DNA from: CAZJWC01 sp964550125
GTDB taxonomy: Bacteria > Bacillota > Clostridia > Christensenellales > Borkfalkiaceae
Assembly (NCBI GenBank): GCA_964550125.1
Contig: CAZJWC010000001.1
Span: 62,001-126,000 of the forward strand
Length of the DNA stretch: 64,000 nucleotides
Direction: 5' to 3'
Under the pieces are notes generated by a model. The model ran no database searches. It saw only the letters and a list, made by a program, of their open reading frames with translations, and was not told where the DNA came from. Position 1 is the stretch's first letter. Every line of letters begins with the position of its first letter. Below are positions 25,959 to 35,096 of the stretch, in pieces. The translations under genes were made by a program, and so were the position numbers.

Positions 25959-25971
25959 TTAATATAAACAT

Positions 25972-27402
25972 TTATTTTAATACAGATATTGCATCTCCAA
26001 TGTTTTTTTCAAGCGCTTCTTGACCATACTTGTCAACCTCGGCTTTACTTTTTTCACCATGAGTGAGGCAACCAGCACCACCGATACAGCCGCCAACACA
26101 AGCCATACCTTCGATAAAGTTACCATCAAGAATACCTCTGTTTAGTTTTAGAAGTGCATTACGGCAGGCTTCAATACCATCACACACAACGGGCTTTATC
26201 TCAAAATTGATATTTTGCTCTTTCATTGCTTGTATTGTAGCGTCAGTAAGGCCTCCACTACGTGCAAAAATACGGCCGAAGAAAGAAGCATTATCAAGAA
26301 CTCCTTCCTCTAGTTTTTCAATTTCAATATCACGACTGTCAAACAAAGCCTGAAGTTCCTCAAAGGTTAGTACTGTGTCTACATATGGCTTAACTTCCTC
26401 AAGTTGTGCCTCTGCCTTTTTTGCAGTGCAAGGACCTATAAAAATCACCTTCGCATTAGGAGTTGTTTCTTTAATGTATTTAGCAAGTACAGCCATGGGC
26501 GACAAATTATGTGAAATATGCTCAACTAGGTTAGGAAAGGTTGATTTTATATATTGCACAAACGCAGGACAACATGAACTTGTCAAAAGTCCTTTTTGTG
26601 AAAGTTCTTTTGATTCTTCCATAGCAACCATATCAGCACCAAGTGCCACCTCAACAACATCATGAAAGCCTAGTTTTTTAAGTCCTGTTACGACTTGACC
26701 TAGTTTTGCATAGGAAAACTGACTTGATATTGAGGGTGCAACGATTGCATAAACTTTATATTTACCTCCTCTCGTATTCATCTCACTCTTTTTAAGAATA
26801 TCTATGGCATTAACCATAAATGATTTATCCATAATTGCTCCAAAAGGACATTGATATACGCACGCTCCACATTGAATACATTTTGTGTTATCAATTTTAG
26901 CCGCTTTTTCTTCGTTCATAGATATTGCCTTTACTTTGCAAGCATTTTGGCAAGGACGCTTACGGCTTACAATGGCACTGAACGGGCAAACTTTGGCACA
27001 TGCTCCACACTCTTTACACTTTGATTTGTCAATATGTGCAACGTGATTATTGTCAAATGAAATTGCACCAAACCTACAAGCGTCTTCACAACGGTGTGCA
27101 AGACAACCACGACAAGCATTAGTTACTTCATAACCACCAACAGGACACTCATCGCACGCAATTTCAATTACTTCAATTATATTTGGATTATTTTTATCAC
27201 CACCCATAGCAAGTTTTACACGCTCACTTAGGATAGCCCTTTCTTTGTATACACAGCAACGCATTGTCGGTTCATTACCAGGAACAAGCATGTTGGGAAT
27301 ATCAAGAATATTCTCAAGAAGTTCATCTTTCCACGCAAGACATGCTACTTTGCGTAATACTTTATATTTTAAATGTTGTATTTTTGTGTCAAATTTACGC
27401 AT
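25972..27402 (-). CDS. [FeFe] hydrogenase, group B-like
   Basis: Iron-only hydrogenase-type protein of 476 residues, cytoplasmic. Seen: an N-terminal Cys-rich part with several [4Fe-4S] motifs (CDEC 83-86, CRGCLAHRCEDAC 97-109, CKECGACAKVCP 129-140, CIQCGACVYQCP 175-186), then H-cluster motifs L1 SSCCPAF (275-281), L2 GPCTAKK (323-329) and L3 EGMACVGGCIGG (431-442). The L2 form with GPC rather than MPC is what I know from group B and C enzymes, not from prototypical group A. All H-cluster cysteines are present, so it could be active in H2 turnover. Last gene of the cluster. Confidence 0.88.
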   Translation of the reverse strand: MRKFDTKIQHLKYKVLRKVACLAWKDELLENILDIPNMLVPGNEPTMRCCVYKERAILSERVKLAMGGDKNNPNIIEVIEIACDECPVGGYEVTNACRGCLAHRCEDACRFGAISFDNNHVAHIDKSKCKECGACAKVCPFSAIVSRKRPCQNACKVKAISMNEEKAAKIDNTKCIQCGACVYQCPFGAIMDKSFMVNAIDILKKSEMNTRGGKYKVYAIVAPSISSQFSYAKLGQVVTGLKKLGFHDVVEVALGADMVAMEESKELSQKGLLTSSCCPAFVQYIKSTFPNLVEHISHNLSPMAVLAKYIKETTPNAKVIFIGPCTAKKAEAQLEEVKPYVDTVLTFEELQALFDSRDIEIEKLEEGVLDNASFFGRIFARSGGLTDATIQAMKEQNINFEIKPVVCDGIEACRNALLKLNRGILDGNFIEGMACVGGCIGGAGCLTHGEKSKAEVDKYGQEALEKNIGDAISVLK

Positions 27403-27414
27403 TTTACACCTCCG

Positions 27415-28593
27415 TTAAAAATAACTTACCTTGATACGCTTACCCATTTTTTTTAGACAGGCAGATAATTCCTTAACCAAATTCATTTTTATATTAAAGT
27501 TTATTGGAAGGTCAGGATTTTGGTGGGCAGGGTTTACTGCCCTACCAACATAAAAATTGATATCTGTCGCCTCCTCAAATAAAAGTTGACTAATTAGCGC
27601 TGCGCCGTCCTTCTTAAAATTCCAACTTTCATAGAGTTCGTTATCTCCAAGATAGTCTTTGGCATATTGAATAACCTTATTCATTGTAATAACGCCCTCT
27701 GTTACAAGGTCTACACCCTCAATACGAGCAATAGGAGGAACATCACTACGCTCAAAGTTAAGACTTGTTTGTACGGATTTTCCAAGATATTTTGCCGCAA
27801 TAGATGAGGTTGTACCACCACATATAATATGCTTTCCTTCTTTTGAAAAAAAGAGGGACATCATACGATTTGCATCATCCCGATTTGAAGGAGGACCAAA
27901 TAAAATATTCATAGGTTCTCTCTTACGGACTTTTACAACACAAGCAGTGGTATCATCACCCGGTTTATGTCCATAAAGTTTATCACACTCATCAACAAGC
28001 ATTGTAGAAAGATTTTTTGCAGTATAACCACCAACAACTAATGTTTGCATATAGTCTGCAATATCCTCTCGTTTCCAACCAAAATTATATTTACCACCTA
28101 GTCCAGCATGTGGACAACCATCACTCATAGCGATGAAAACATCATCTTCTTGAAGTTTAATTATAGATTTATATATTTTCTTGCCACCTATATTCATTTC
28201 TGTTTTGGCATAATTGAAAATTTCAAAATCTCTAACAACAATAACATGTGGGTTATCATATTGTATAACTTCTGCTATTTGATTATTTAACAAATGGATA
28301 ATCGTAAAAGTTGAATACGCTACACCACGCACTGAACATACAGGCAATGTTGCTGCAATAGTTGATACGCACTCCTCAATAGGAAGTCCTGCAGCCATCA
28401 TTGTAGAGATAATCTTGGAAGTCAGTGTGGAAAGGATACTTGCCTTTACTCCTGAACCAAGCCCATCTGCCAGTACAATTACGGTGGAATCTTCATTTTC
28501 ATCTATGACATCTACATGGTCGCCACAAAGTTCCTCACCGAAATGATTGATGCTTTTATATCCAATTTCTACACACAAATCATTCATCATCAA
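27415..28593 (-). CDS. SpoIIE/PP2C-type serine phosphatase
   Basis: 392 residues. The N-terminal ~215 residues are a SpoIIE-type PPM phosphatase: GDHVDVIDENEDSTVIVLADGLGSG carries the metal-binding aspartates in two pieces (GDHVD, LADGLGSG), with MSDGCPHAG and DDTTACVVK near residues 154 and 216 completing the metal site. The C-terminal ~170 residues (GGTTSSIAAKYLG onward) are an accessory domain I cannot name. It overlaps the sensory hydrogenase gene by 14 bases. Such a phosphatase next to a PAS-bearing [FeFe] hydrogenase is a known arrangement and suggests phosphorylation-based redox or H2 signalling. Confidence 0.85.
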   Translation of the reverse strand: MMMNDLCVEIGYKSINHFGEELCGDHVDVIDENEDSTVIVLADGLGSGVKASILSTLTSKIISTMMAAGLPIEECVSTIAATLPVCSVRGVAYSTFTIIHLLNNQIAEVIQYDNPHVIVVRDFEIFNYAKTEMNIGGKKIYKSIIKLQEDDVFIAMSDGCPHAGLGGKYNFGWKREDIADYMQTLVVGGYTAKNLSTMLVDECDKLYGHKPGDDTTACVVKVRKREPMNILFGPPSNRDDANRMMSLFFSKEGKHIICGGTTSSIAAKYLGKSVQTSLNFERSDVPPIARIEGVDLVTEGVITMNKVIQYAKDYLGDNELYESWNFKKDGAALISQLLFEEATDINFYVGRAVNPAHQNPDLPINFNIKMNLVKELSACLKKMGKRIKVSYF

Positions 28594-30259
28594 TCGACTC
28601 CTTTAATTTAGTTAAAGCAATCTTTGTTTCTGCAGCAGTTTCACCAAGTAATGACGCAATTTCTTGAACAATTCTCATCTGTTTTTCAACAACAGTATCA
28701 GCAACTTCAATCGTCTGTTTGTTAATTCGTGCTTTCTTTTCTCTGTCTGCTTCTTCATCAGTAATATCACGCATAATGCCTATTAACATATGGGAATCGT
28801 GGTCATAAACAACCGTTTGCTCAACATATTTTTTATATTCTGCAAGGTATGAACGCTGGTCGTGAATTGACCTACCACTATTTTTAACTTGCATAAATAC
28901 AGAAGGGTCAAGAATTCGTACAACAGGTTCACCAAGCACATCTGAAGCTGAACGAATATTCATAATTTTGCGAGCAGCATTATTTATCTGTTGAACTTCA
29001 AGATTTTCATTTAAAACAATAAGTCCGTTTGGTGTATTTTTAACAATGGTATCAGAAAAGCTCTCTGCCTTATCTTTAAGAAAAGGTAAACACATAGAAA
29101 TTTCTGCTTTACCCTGTATAATTGCAATCGCTTTTTCACGACAAGAATTATATCCACAAGAGCCACAATTCAATTCGTCAGCAGGTTTAAACTTACCCAT
29201 TTGACGAAGGACTGCCATAATTTCACTTTCACTTGGTTGCAAAAGATTATGTTCAATCATAGTGAAACGTTTTTTTAGTTCAACTGATGCAGGCTGTTCA
29301 ACATCAAAATCACGCTCACCTGCATAATCTGCAATGGTAATGTAATCTTTAATAGGAGAGGTACTATGATACTTTTCCATAACAGGACCACCTATACAAC
29401 TTCCTACGCAAGCAGACATCTCAATAAAACATTTATGAATTTTTCCACTTTCAATATCCTTGAGTGCAGAAATGCAATTTTCAACACCATCAACTGCGAT
29501 ATAAGTATATCCTTGATCATTTTGCGTCATTGTTTTAAGTATACCTCCGGTTGTTGGGAAAAAACGTGCACGACTTTGAGCAGATTTATCAGTTTCTTTA
29601 TCAAGTTCAATTTGTTCGGCTTTAAGCCAATTAGATAGTTCCTCAAATGTAAGAACAGCATCAACAATTCCTTCGTAATATTCTGCTTCATCTTTCTTAG
29701 CAACGCAAGGACCAATAAACACTGTTTTTGCATTAGGTATTCTTTTCTTAATATCCATACAATGTGCCTGCATAGGCGACATAACATCTGCTAGATATTC
29801 AAGAGAATTGGGAAAATATTTTTGTATAAGCAAATTGACAGAGTGGCAACATGAGGTGATAATAATATCCCTTTCTTCTTCACAAAGCATACGCTCGTAT
29901 TCTTTTTTTACGATAGTTGCTCCTATTGCCGTTTCTTCAACATCAAAAAAACCGAGTTGTTTAAGCGCTCTACGCATTGCCTCTATTCCTACGCCTTCGT
30001 AGTTAGCAATAAAGGAAGGGGCAATACTTGCTACAACAGGCTCTCTACTTTGAAGAAGAACTCTTGCCTTTTCCGTTCCGTCTACAATTTCTTTGGCATT
30101 TTGTGGACAAACAACAAAGCAATGACCACACAATATACACTCATTGCCAATAATATGCGCTTGATTGCCCGAAAAACGAATTGATTTTACGGGACAATGA
30201 CGGATACATTTGTAGCAGTTTTTACAATTCGATTTTTTTAATGTCAAGCAATTTGCCAT
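28580..30259 (-). CDS. Sensory-type [FeFe] hydrogenase with PAS domain, group C-like
   Basis: 559 residues. Layout: two [4Fe-4S] motifs (CKNCYKCIRHCP 12-23, CILCGHCFVVCP 41-52), hydrogenase-like domain with L1 TSCCHS (135-140), L2 GPCVAKKDE (183-191) and L3 EMSACVGSCIGG (280-291), a further Fe-S domain CGSCGYNSC...C (365-390, PF04060-like), a PAS domain (about 404-510) and a C-terminal helix. L1 lacks the proline of catalytic enzymes (TSCCP). This domain order matches the putative H2-sensing group C; it probably signals through the phosphatase encoded next to it. Confidence 0.87.
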   Translation of the reverse strand: MANCLTLKKSNCKNCYKCIRHCPVKSIRFSGNQAHIIGNECILCGHCFVVCPQNAKEIVDGTEKARVLLQSREPVVASIAPSFIANYEGVGIEAMRRALKQLGFFDVEETAIGATIVKKEYERMLCEEERDIIITSCCHSVNLLIQKYFPNSLEYLADVMSPMQAHCMDIKKRIPNAKTVFIGPCVAKKDEAEYYEGIVDAVLTFEELSNWLKAEQIELDKETDKSAQSRARFFPTTGGILKTMTQNDQGYTYIAVDGVENCISALKDIESGKIHKCFIEMSACVGSCIGGPVMEKYHSTSPIKDYITIADYAGERDFDVEQPASVELKKRFTMIEHNLLQPSESEIMAVLRQMGKFKPADELNCGSCGYNSCREKAIAIIQGKAEISMCLPFLKDKAESFSDTIVKNTPNGLIVLNENLEVQQINNAARKIMNIRSASDVLGEPVVRILDPSVFMQVKNSGRSIHDQRSYLAEYKKYVEQTVVYDHDSHMLIGIMRDITDEEADREKKARINKQTIEVADTVVEKQMRIVQEIASLLGETAAETKIALTKLKESIDDE

Positions 30260-30264
30260 AATCC

Positions 30265-30528
30265 TTAATTCCTTTCATTATTTATGATGTCAAGTATATT
30301 TTTCTTAAAAAACTCTCTAAAATTTTCTCTTGTAACGCCTACGCAAATTTCATCGTTTACCTGTACGGTTACACCAACTCTGTTGCACTTTCCAATACAA
30401 AAACTTCCTGAAAGTACCACCTCATTTTCAATATGATTTTCTTCAACGGCTTTTTCTAAAAGTTCAATAATATCTTGAGAACCTTTGAGATGGCAAGACG
30501 AACCAACACAAACCTGAACAAACAACAT
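30265..30528 (-). CDS. Thioredoxin-like [2Fe-2S] ferredoxin
   Basis: 87 residues with the NuoE-type thioredoxin-fold cluster motif: CVGSSC (7-12) and CIGKC further on, so four cysteines for one [2Fe-2S]. It probably passes electrons to or from the hydrogenase proteins. It resembles its neighbour at 30532 (CIGSSCHIKGS versus CVGSSCHLKGS), which points to a tandem duplication. Five bases before the sensory hydrogenase gene. Confidence 0.85.
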   Translation of the reverse strand: MLFVQVCVGSSCHLKGSQDIIELLEKAVEENHIENEVVLSGSFCIGKCNRVGVTVQVNDEICVGVTRENFREFFKKNILDIINNERN

Positions 30529-30531
30529 ATT

Positions 30532-30774
30532 TTATACCTTTGTTAAAATTTCTTTTTCAAAAAATTCTCCTACACTTTCTGGAGTAACCGAATAGAAGTC
30601 TTCGCCTACCGTTACACATACGCCTTGAAGACATTTGCCCATACAAAAAGTTCCTCCAAGTTCTACTTTATCACCAATATTATTTTTTGAAATTAAATAT
30701 TGAAGTTGTTCGACTACCTGACGAGAACCTTTAATATGGCAAGAACTTCCAATACAAACTGTAATTTTAAGCAT
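30532..30774 (-). CDS. Thioredoxin-like [2Fe-2S] ferredoxin, paralogue
   Basis: 80 residues, same fold signature as the next gene: CIGSSC near the N-terminus, CMGKC in the middle. First gene of the hydrogenase-like cluster; ATG at 30774 behind AAGAGG. The two paralogues are separated by three bases. Small single-domain NuoE-like proteins are usual companions of [FeFe] hydrogenases. Confidence 0.85.
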   Translation of the reverse strand: MLKITVCIGSSCHIKGSRQVVEQLQYLISKNNIGDKVELGGTFCMGKCLQGVCVTVGEDFYSVTPESVGEFFEKEILTKV

Positions 30775-30807
30775 AAATTTATACCTCTTAAATATTTATT
30801 AATTTTT

Positions 30808-30840
30808 TGATTGATACAAGAAATTTTCTTGTATCAATCA
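30808..30840. repeat. Perfect 16-bp inverted repeat upstream of the hydrogenase cluster
   Basis: TGATTGATACAAGAAA and its exact reverse complement separated by one base. On neither strand is it followed directly by a T-run; on the minus strand A6 follows. It sits 34-66 bases before the first ferredoxin gene and just after the phosphotransferase stop. It may be an operator, an RNA stabilising hairpin, or a weak terminator. Confidence 0.7.
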
Positions 30841-30856
30841 TAGGAATTTACTTTAA

Positions 30857-31606
30857 TTATTGATAATCAACAACGCCAACCCAACTCATTAAAAATTCAC
30901 GTTCCTTCTCATTACCCTTAACTGATTGAGAAGCAGCAACGATAGGCATCCACTTTTGAACATATTGTTTTGCAGTGTCGCTCTTTTTACAGAAAGTGTC
31001 AAGATAAAATTCTGCACTGGCAATATCTCCTGCTAACCAAAACTGTAGATATGTGCATGCAACATCAGCAGAAGCGTTGCCTTGAGTTGCGTGAGACCAG
31101 TCAAGAATATAGGGGACATTATCTTCATTTATTATAATGTTTGATGGATTAAAATCCCCATGACACACTTTATTATGCTTGGGCATACCTTCAAGATGAG
31201 TGTGAAGATCATAGCGTGTCGTAGCGTCAAGTTCCGTTTGAGCAATCTTTCTATTCATCTTATCTTTTAATTTATTAAGAAGTGGAGCAGTCTTTGCATG
31301 AACGTTCATTTGAAGGTCAACAAGATATTCAATATACTCATTCTTCTTTTCAGGATTTTCTTCCATAAGTTGAGCCAAAGTCTTTCCTTTAATAAATTCG
31401 GAAACGATTGCCCACTTGCCGTCAATCATAGTAACTTCCAAAATCTTTGGAATATTTAATCCTGTTTCTTCAATTCTCGCTTGATTAAGTGCTTCATTAA
31501 GCACATCAGCTTTAGAATATTCTTCGTTAAAAACCTTGATGGCTTTGTCGCCGTCACGATATATTGTCTTTTTATTTCTTACAGCAATTACTCTATCAAG
31601 TTTCAT
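30857..31606 (-). CDS. Aminoglycoside/choline phosphotransferase-family kinase
   Basis: 249 residues of the APH kinase-like fold. Seen: an ATP-binding N-lobe (IAVRNKKTIYRDGDKAIKVF, read in pieces), the catalytic loop HGDFNPSNIIIN with D and N residues around 160-170, and the metal aspartate in YILDWSHA. The substrate is unknown; homologues act on small molecules such as choline or aminoglycosides, and nothing here indicates resistance. It follows adhE by 18 bases, apparently the last gene of rex-adhE. Confidence 0.8.
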   Translation of the reverse strand: MKLDRVIAVRNKKTIYRDGDKAIKVFNEEYSKADVLNEALNQARIEETGLNIPKILEVTMIDGKWAIVSEFIKGKTLAQLMEENPEKKNEYIEYLVDLQMNVHAKTAPLLNKLKDKMNRKIAQTELDATTRYDLHTHLEGMPKHNKVCHGDFNPSNIIINEDNVPYILDWSHATQGNASADVACTYLQFWLAGDIASAEFYLDTFCKKSDTAKQYVQKWMPIVAASQSVKGNEKEREFLMSWVGVVDYQ

Positions 31607-31624
31607 ATTTATATCCTCCTTAAA

Positions 31625-34285
31625 TTATGCCTTTTTACCTTTAACGGTATTTGCTGTTGGCATCTCAGGTTCAACAAAGTGTTTGCCATAGTAAGCATTT
31701 AAATACATTTGTTTAATTTCACTCATAAGAGGGTAACGTGGATTAGCACCAGTACATTGGTCATCAAACGCTTGTTCAACCATATCGTCAAGACGGTTAA
31801 GGAAGTCATTTTCATCAATGCCGTAGTCCTTTATAGTAGCCTTGATACCAACCCTTTCTTTAAGTTCATTGATAGCTTTGATAAGGTTTTCAAGTTTTTC
31901 CTCGTCAGTATTTCCACCAAGACTAAGATAGTCAGCAATTTCAGCATATCTTGCAAGAGTATGAGGGTGGTCGTATTGAGAGAAAGTACCCATTTTAACA
32001 GGAACCTCGCTTGCATTGAAACGAATAACTTCTTCAATCATAAGAGCGTTTGCTACACCATGAGGAAGGTGGTGGAACGCACCAAGTTTGTGTGCCATTG
32101 AGTGACAAACACCTAAAAATGCGTTTGCAAATGCCATACCTGCCATAGTGGCTGCGTTTGCCATCTTTTCACGCGCTTCAATATCTGTTTGTCCATTATC
32201 ATATGCTCTGGGAAGATATTTGAAGATGTTTTTAAGCGCTTGAAGAGCAAGTCCGTCAGTATAATCAGTCGCAAGCATTGCAACATACGCCTCAACTGCG
32301 TGAGTTACAGCGTCAATACCTGATGCAGCAGTCAATCCCTTAGGCGCTGACATATGGAAATCAGTATCAATGATTGCCATATTAGGAAGAAGTTCATAGT
32401 CTGCAAGAGGATATTTTACACCAGTTTTTTCATCAGTTATAACTGCAAAGGGAGTTACCTCTGAGCCTGTACCTGCAGATGTAGGGATTGCAATGAAGTA
32501 TGCTTTCTCTCCCATTTTAGGGAAGGTGTATACTCTCTTACGAATATCTATAAATCTCATTGCCATATCCATAAAGTCTGCCTCGGGGTGTTCATAAAGT
32601 ACCCACATAATCTTTCCAGCGTCCATAGCTGAACCACCACCAAGTGCAATAATTGTGTCAGGCTGGAACGCTCTCATCTGTGCTGCCCCCTCAGTTGCAT
32701 TTGCAAGAGTAGGATCGGGTTGAACATTAAAGAAAGTAGTGTGTTGAATACCCATTTCATCAAGTTTATCAGTAATTGGCTTTGTATAACCATTTTGATA
32801 AAGGAAACTATCAGTTACAATAAATGCTTTTTTTGCTCCTCTTACTGTTTTTAACTCATTAAGAGCAACGGGCAAGCAACCCTTTTTAATGTAAACCTTT
32901 TCAGGTGTTCTAAACCAAAGCATATTTTCTCTCCTCTCTGCTACTGTTTTAATGTTAATAAGGTGCTTTACACCTACGTTTTCGGATACACTGTTACCAC
33001 CCCATGAACCACAACCAAGTGTAAGTGATGGAGCAAGTTTGAAATTGTAAAGGTCACCGATACCACCTTGAGATGAAGGAGTATTAACAAGAATACGACA
33101 AGCCTTCATTTTTGATTCAAAAGCAGAAAGTTTATCTTTTTCTTTTATTTCATTGATATATAGAGAGGCAGTATGACCAAACCCACCGTCCTCAACAAGT
33201 TTTTCAGCCTTGTCAAGAGCCTCTGCAAAATCCTTAGCTTTGTACATAGCAAGTACAGGAGAGAGTTTCTCGTGAGCAAATTCTTCTGCAAGTTCAACAC
33301 TTTCAACCTCGCCAATAAGAATTTTAGTGCCTTCAGGAACTGTTACACCAGAAAGTTCAGCAATTTTAACCGCCTTTTGACCAACAATCTTTGCATTTAA
33401 TGCACCGTTGATAATAATAGTCTTACGAACCTTTTCTGTTTCCATAGGATTTAAGAAGTAACAACCTCTTGTAGCAAATTCTTTCTTTACTTCTTCATAG
33501 ATTGACTCAAGAACGATTACAGATTGTTCTGATGCACAAATCATACCATTATCAAACGTCTTTGAGTGGATAATTGAGTTAACTGCAAGAAGGATATCTG
33601 CACTTTCGTCAATAATTGCAGGAGTATTTCCTGCACCAACACCTAGTGCAGGCTTACCTGAAGAATAAGCAGCCTTAACCATACCAGGTCCACCAGTTGC
33701 TAAAATAATGTCTGCTTCCTTCATTATTGTATTTGTCATATCAAGAGAAGGAACATCAATCCAATCTATTATACCTTCGGGTGCTCCGGCCTCTACTGCT
33801 GCTTCAAGAACGACCTTTGCAGCCGCAATAGTTGCATTTTTTGCACGAGGGTGAGGGCTAATAATAATAGCATTACGAGTTTTTAATGCAATCAAGCACT
33901 TAAAAATTGCAGTAGAAGTGGGATTAGTTGTTGGTATAACTGCTGCAACAACGCCGATAGGTTCAGCAATCTTTCTAATACCGTAAGCCTTGTCCTCCTC
34001 AACAACACAACAAGTTTTAGTATCCTTGTAAGCGTTGTAAATATATTCTGCAGCGTAGTGGTTTTTAATTACTTTGTCCTCCACGATGCCCATACCAGTT
34101 TCTTCAACTGCTAATTTTGCAAGCGAAATTCTTGCTTTGTCTGCAGCTGACGCCGCCGCTAAAAAGATTTTATCAACTTGCTCTTGAGTATAAGTTGCAA
34201 ATATCTTTTGTGCTGCTCGTACACGATTAATTGCTTCGTAGAGAGTATCCACATTGTCTACGATTTGATATTTTTTGAGTTCCAT
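31625..34285 (-). CDS. adhE: Bifunctional acetaldehyde-CoA/alcohol dehydrogenase
   Basis: Two-domain fermentative enzyme converting acetyl-CoA to ethanol and recycling two NADH; forms spirosomes. Seen: N-terminal aldehyde dehydrogenase domain (about 1-440) with the catalytic Cys in DNGMICASEQ and glycine motif IIATGG-like ILATGGPGMVK; C-terminal iron alcohol dehydrogenase domain (about 450-880) with GGGSAMDAGK and the iron-ligand histidines in CHSMAHKLGAFHHLPHG. 886 residues, usual length. Directly behind rex (18 bases), so probably under Rex or the shared upstream element. Confidence 0.97.
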   Translation of the reverse strand: MELKKYQIVDNVDTLYEAINRVRAAQKIFATYTQEQVDKIFLAAASAADKARISLAKLAVEETGMGIVEDKVIKNHYAAEYIYNAYKDTKTCCVVEEDKAYGIRKIAEPIGVVAAVIPTTNPTSTAIFKCLIALKTRNAIIISPHPRAKNATIAAAKVVLEAAVEAGAPEGIIDWIDVPSLDMTNTIMKEADIILATGGPGMVKAAYSSGKPALGVGAGNTPAIIDESADILLAVNSIIHSKTFDNGMICASEQSVIVLESIYEEVKKEFATRGCYFLNPMETEKVRKTIIINGALNAKIVGQKAVKIAELSGVTVPEGTKILIGEVESVELAEEFAHEKLSPVLAMYKAKDFAEALDKAEKLVEDGGFGHTASLYINEIKEKDKLSAFESKMKACRILVNTPSSQGGIGDLYNFKLAPSLTLGCGSWGGNSVSENVGVKHLINIKTVAERRENMLWFRTPEKVYIKKGCLPVALNELKTVRGAKKAFIVTDSFLYQNGYTKPITDKLDEMGIQHTTFFNVQPDPTLANATEGAAQMRAFQPDTIIALGGGSAMDAGKIMWVLYEHPEADFMDMAMRFIDIRKRVYTFPKMGEKAYFIAIPTSAGTGSEVTPFAVITDEKTGVKYPLADYELLPNMAIIDTDFHMSAPKGLTAASGIDAVTHAVEAYVAMLATDYTDGLALQALKNIFKYLPRAYDNGQTDIEAREKMANAATMAGMAFANAFLGVCHSMAHKLGAFHHLPHGVANALMIEEVIRFNASEVPVKMGTFSQYDHPHTLARYAEIADYLSLGGNTDEEKLENLIKAINELKERVGIKATIKDYGIDENDFLNRLDDMVEQAFDDQCTGANPRYPLMSEIKQMYLNAYYGKHFVEPEMPTANTVKGKKA

Positions 34286-34303
34286 TTATATGTCCTCCAG
34301 AAA

Positions 34304-34918
34304 TTATTTACCAATTTGATTATTTAGATATGCTAGGGATAATGCTAAATTCTCCTGCTTTAAAAGTATACCTTCAGGTACTTTTAAAGTAACGGGAGCA
34401 AAATTCCATATCCCTTCAATTCCACTTTCAACAAGTTTGTCGCAAACCTCTTGTGCCGAACCTTGACCTACCGTAATAATACCAAGTTTTACAGCATGTT
34501 CACGACAGAAGGAAACTATATCTCTAATAGATAATATATTTTTTAAGCCTTTTTTTAATGTAGTTTCATTACAATCAAACCCTGCTATAATCTTTACTCC
34601 AAAACGCTCAAAACCGTCATAATCAAGAAGTGCTTTACCAAGTTTTCCTGCACCTACAAGAACTGCGTTCGTTAAACTTTTATAGCCTAGATGATTTTCT
34701 ATATCGCTTATCAATTTATTTGTTTGATAACCAACTTTTGGCTTACCTGCACCACAAACAACTGCAAGGTCTTTACGAACTTGAACATCACCAAGAGATA
34801 ACGCTTTAGCAATCGCAGTTGCAGATATTGTATAACAATTTTCAGTAACGTTTCTTAAATATTCAAGATACAGTGGAAGCCTTCCAAGTGTTGCCTTTGG
34901 GATAGAATATCCGTTCAT
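34304..34918 (-). CDS. rex: Redox-sensing transcriptional repressor Rex
   Basis: Rex senses NADH/NAD+ and represses fermentation genes. Seen: N-terminal winged helix (residues 1-80, with IPKATLGRLPLYLEYLRN and the recognition segment ALSLGDVQVRKDLA), Rossmann domain with VLVGAGKLGKALLDYDGF, and a C-terminal domain-swap helix. 204 residues, normal. Start ATG at 34918 with AGGAGG. First gene of rex-adhE-kinase. I found no convincing TTGTTAA-type Rex palindrome in front of it. Confidence 0.95.
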   Translation of the reverse strand: MNGYSIPKATLGRLPLYLEYLRNVTENCYTISATAIAKALSLGDVQVRKDLAVVCGAGKPKVGYQTNKLISDIENHLGYKSLTNAVLVGAGKLGKALLDYDGFERFGVKIIAGFDCNETTLKKGLKNILSIRDIVSFCREHAVKLGIITVGQGSAQEVCDKLVESGIEGIWNFAPVTLKVPEGILLKQENLALSLAYLNNQIGK

Positions 34919-34945
34919 TTGTTACCTCCTTGTTCATCTACTAAC

Positions 34946-34974
34946 ATTTTAACACAATCAAAAATTTTTGGGAA
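34946..34974 (-). promoter_or_regulatory. Probable activator-dependent promoter of rex-adhE
   Basis: TAAAAT (34946-34951) with a poor -35 (TTCCCA, 34969-34974) at 17 bases. Its -10 is in the same register to the conserved element as in the adh promoter at 36351. Confidence 0.5.
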
Positions 34975-35030
34975 TAATTAAAATGTTATATCAGTGTTAT
35001 ATATATCGATATAACTACAATCGATAAAAC
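34973..35030 (-). promoter_or_regulatory. Conserved upstream element, copy 1 (rex-adhE)
   Basis: On the minus strand it holds ATCGAT boxes 15 bases apart (start to start), TATATCGATAT, and then GATATAACATTTTAATTATT. Copy 2 in front of adh (36378-36435) has the same blocks at the same spacing. Likely an operator for a shared regulator, possibly the LysR-type protein at 36464. Confidence 0.65.
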
Positions 35031-35044
35031 CATTATAAAAAAAA

Positions 35045-35068
35045 CGATTACCAAATTGTCAGTAATCG
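35045..35068 (-). terminator. Terminator after adh
   Basis: Stem CGATTAC / GTAATCG with a ten-base loop, then T8 on the minus strand. Confidence 0.75.
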
Positions 35069-35096
35069 CCTTTTTATATTTATGAATTAATAATTA

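Noticed and set aside
34919..34985. Rex operator in front of rex
   Set aside because: A TTGTGTTA-like half site overlaps the -10 box but there is no matching second half, so I do not list it.
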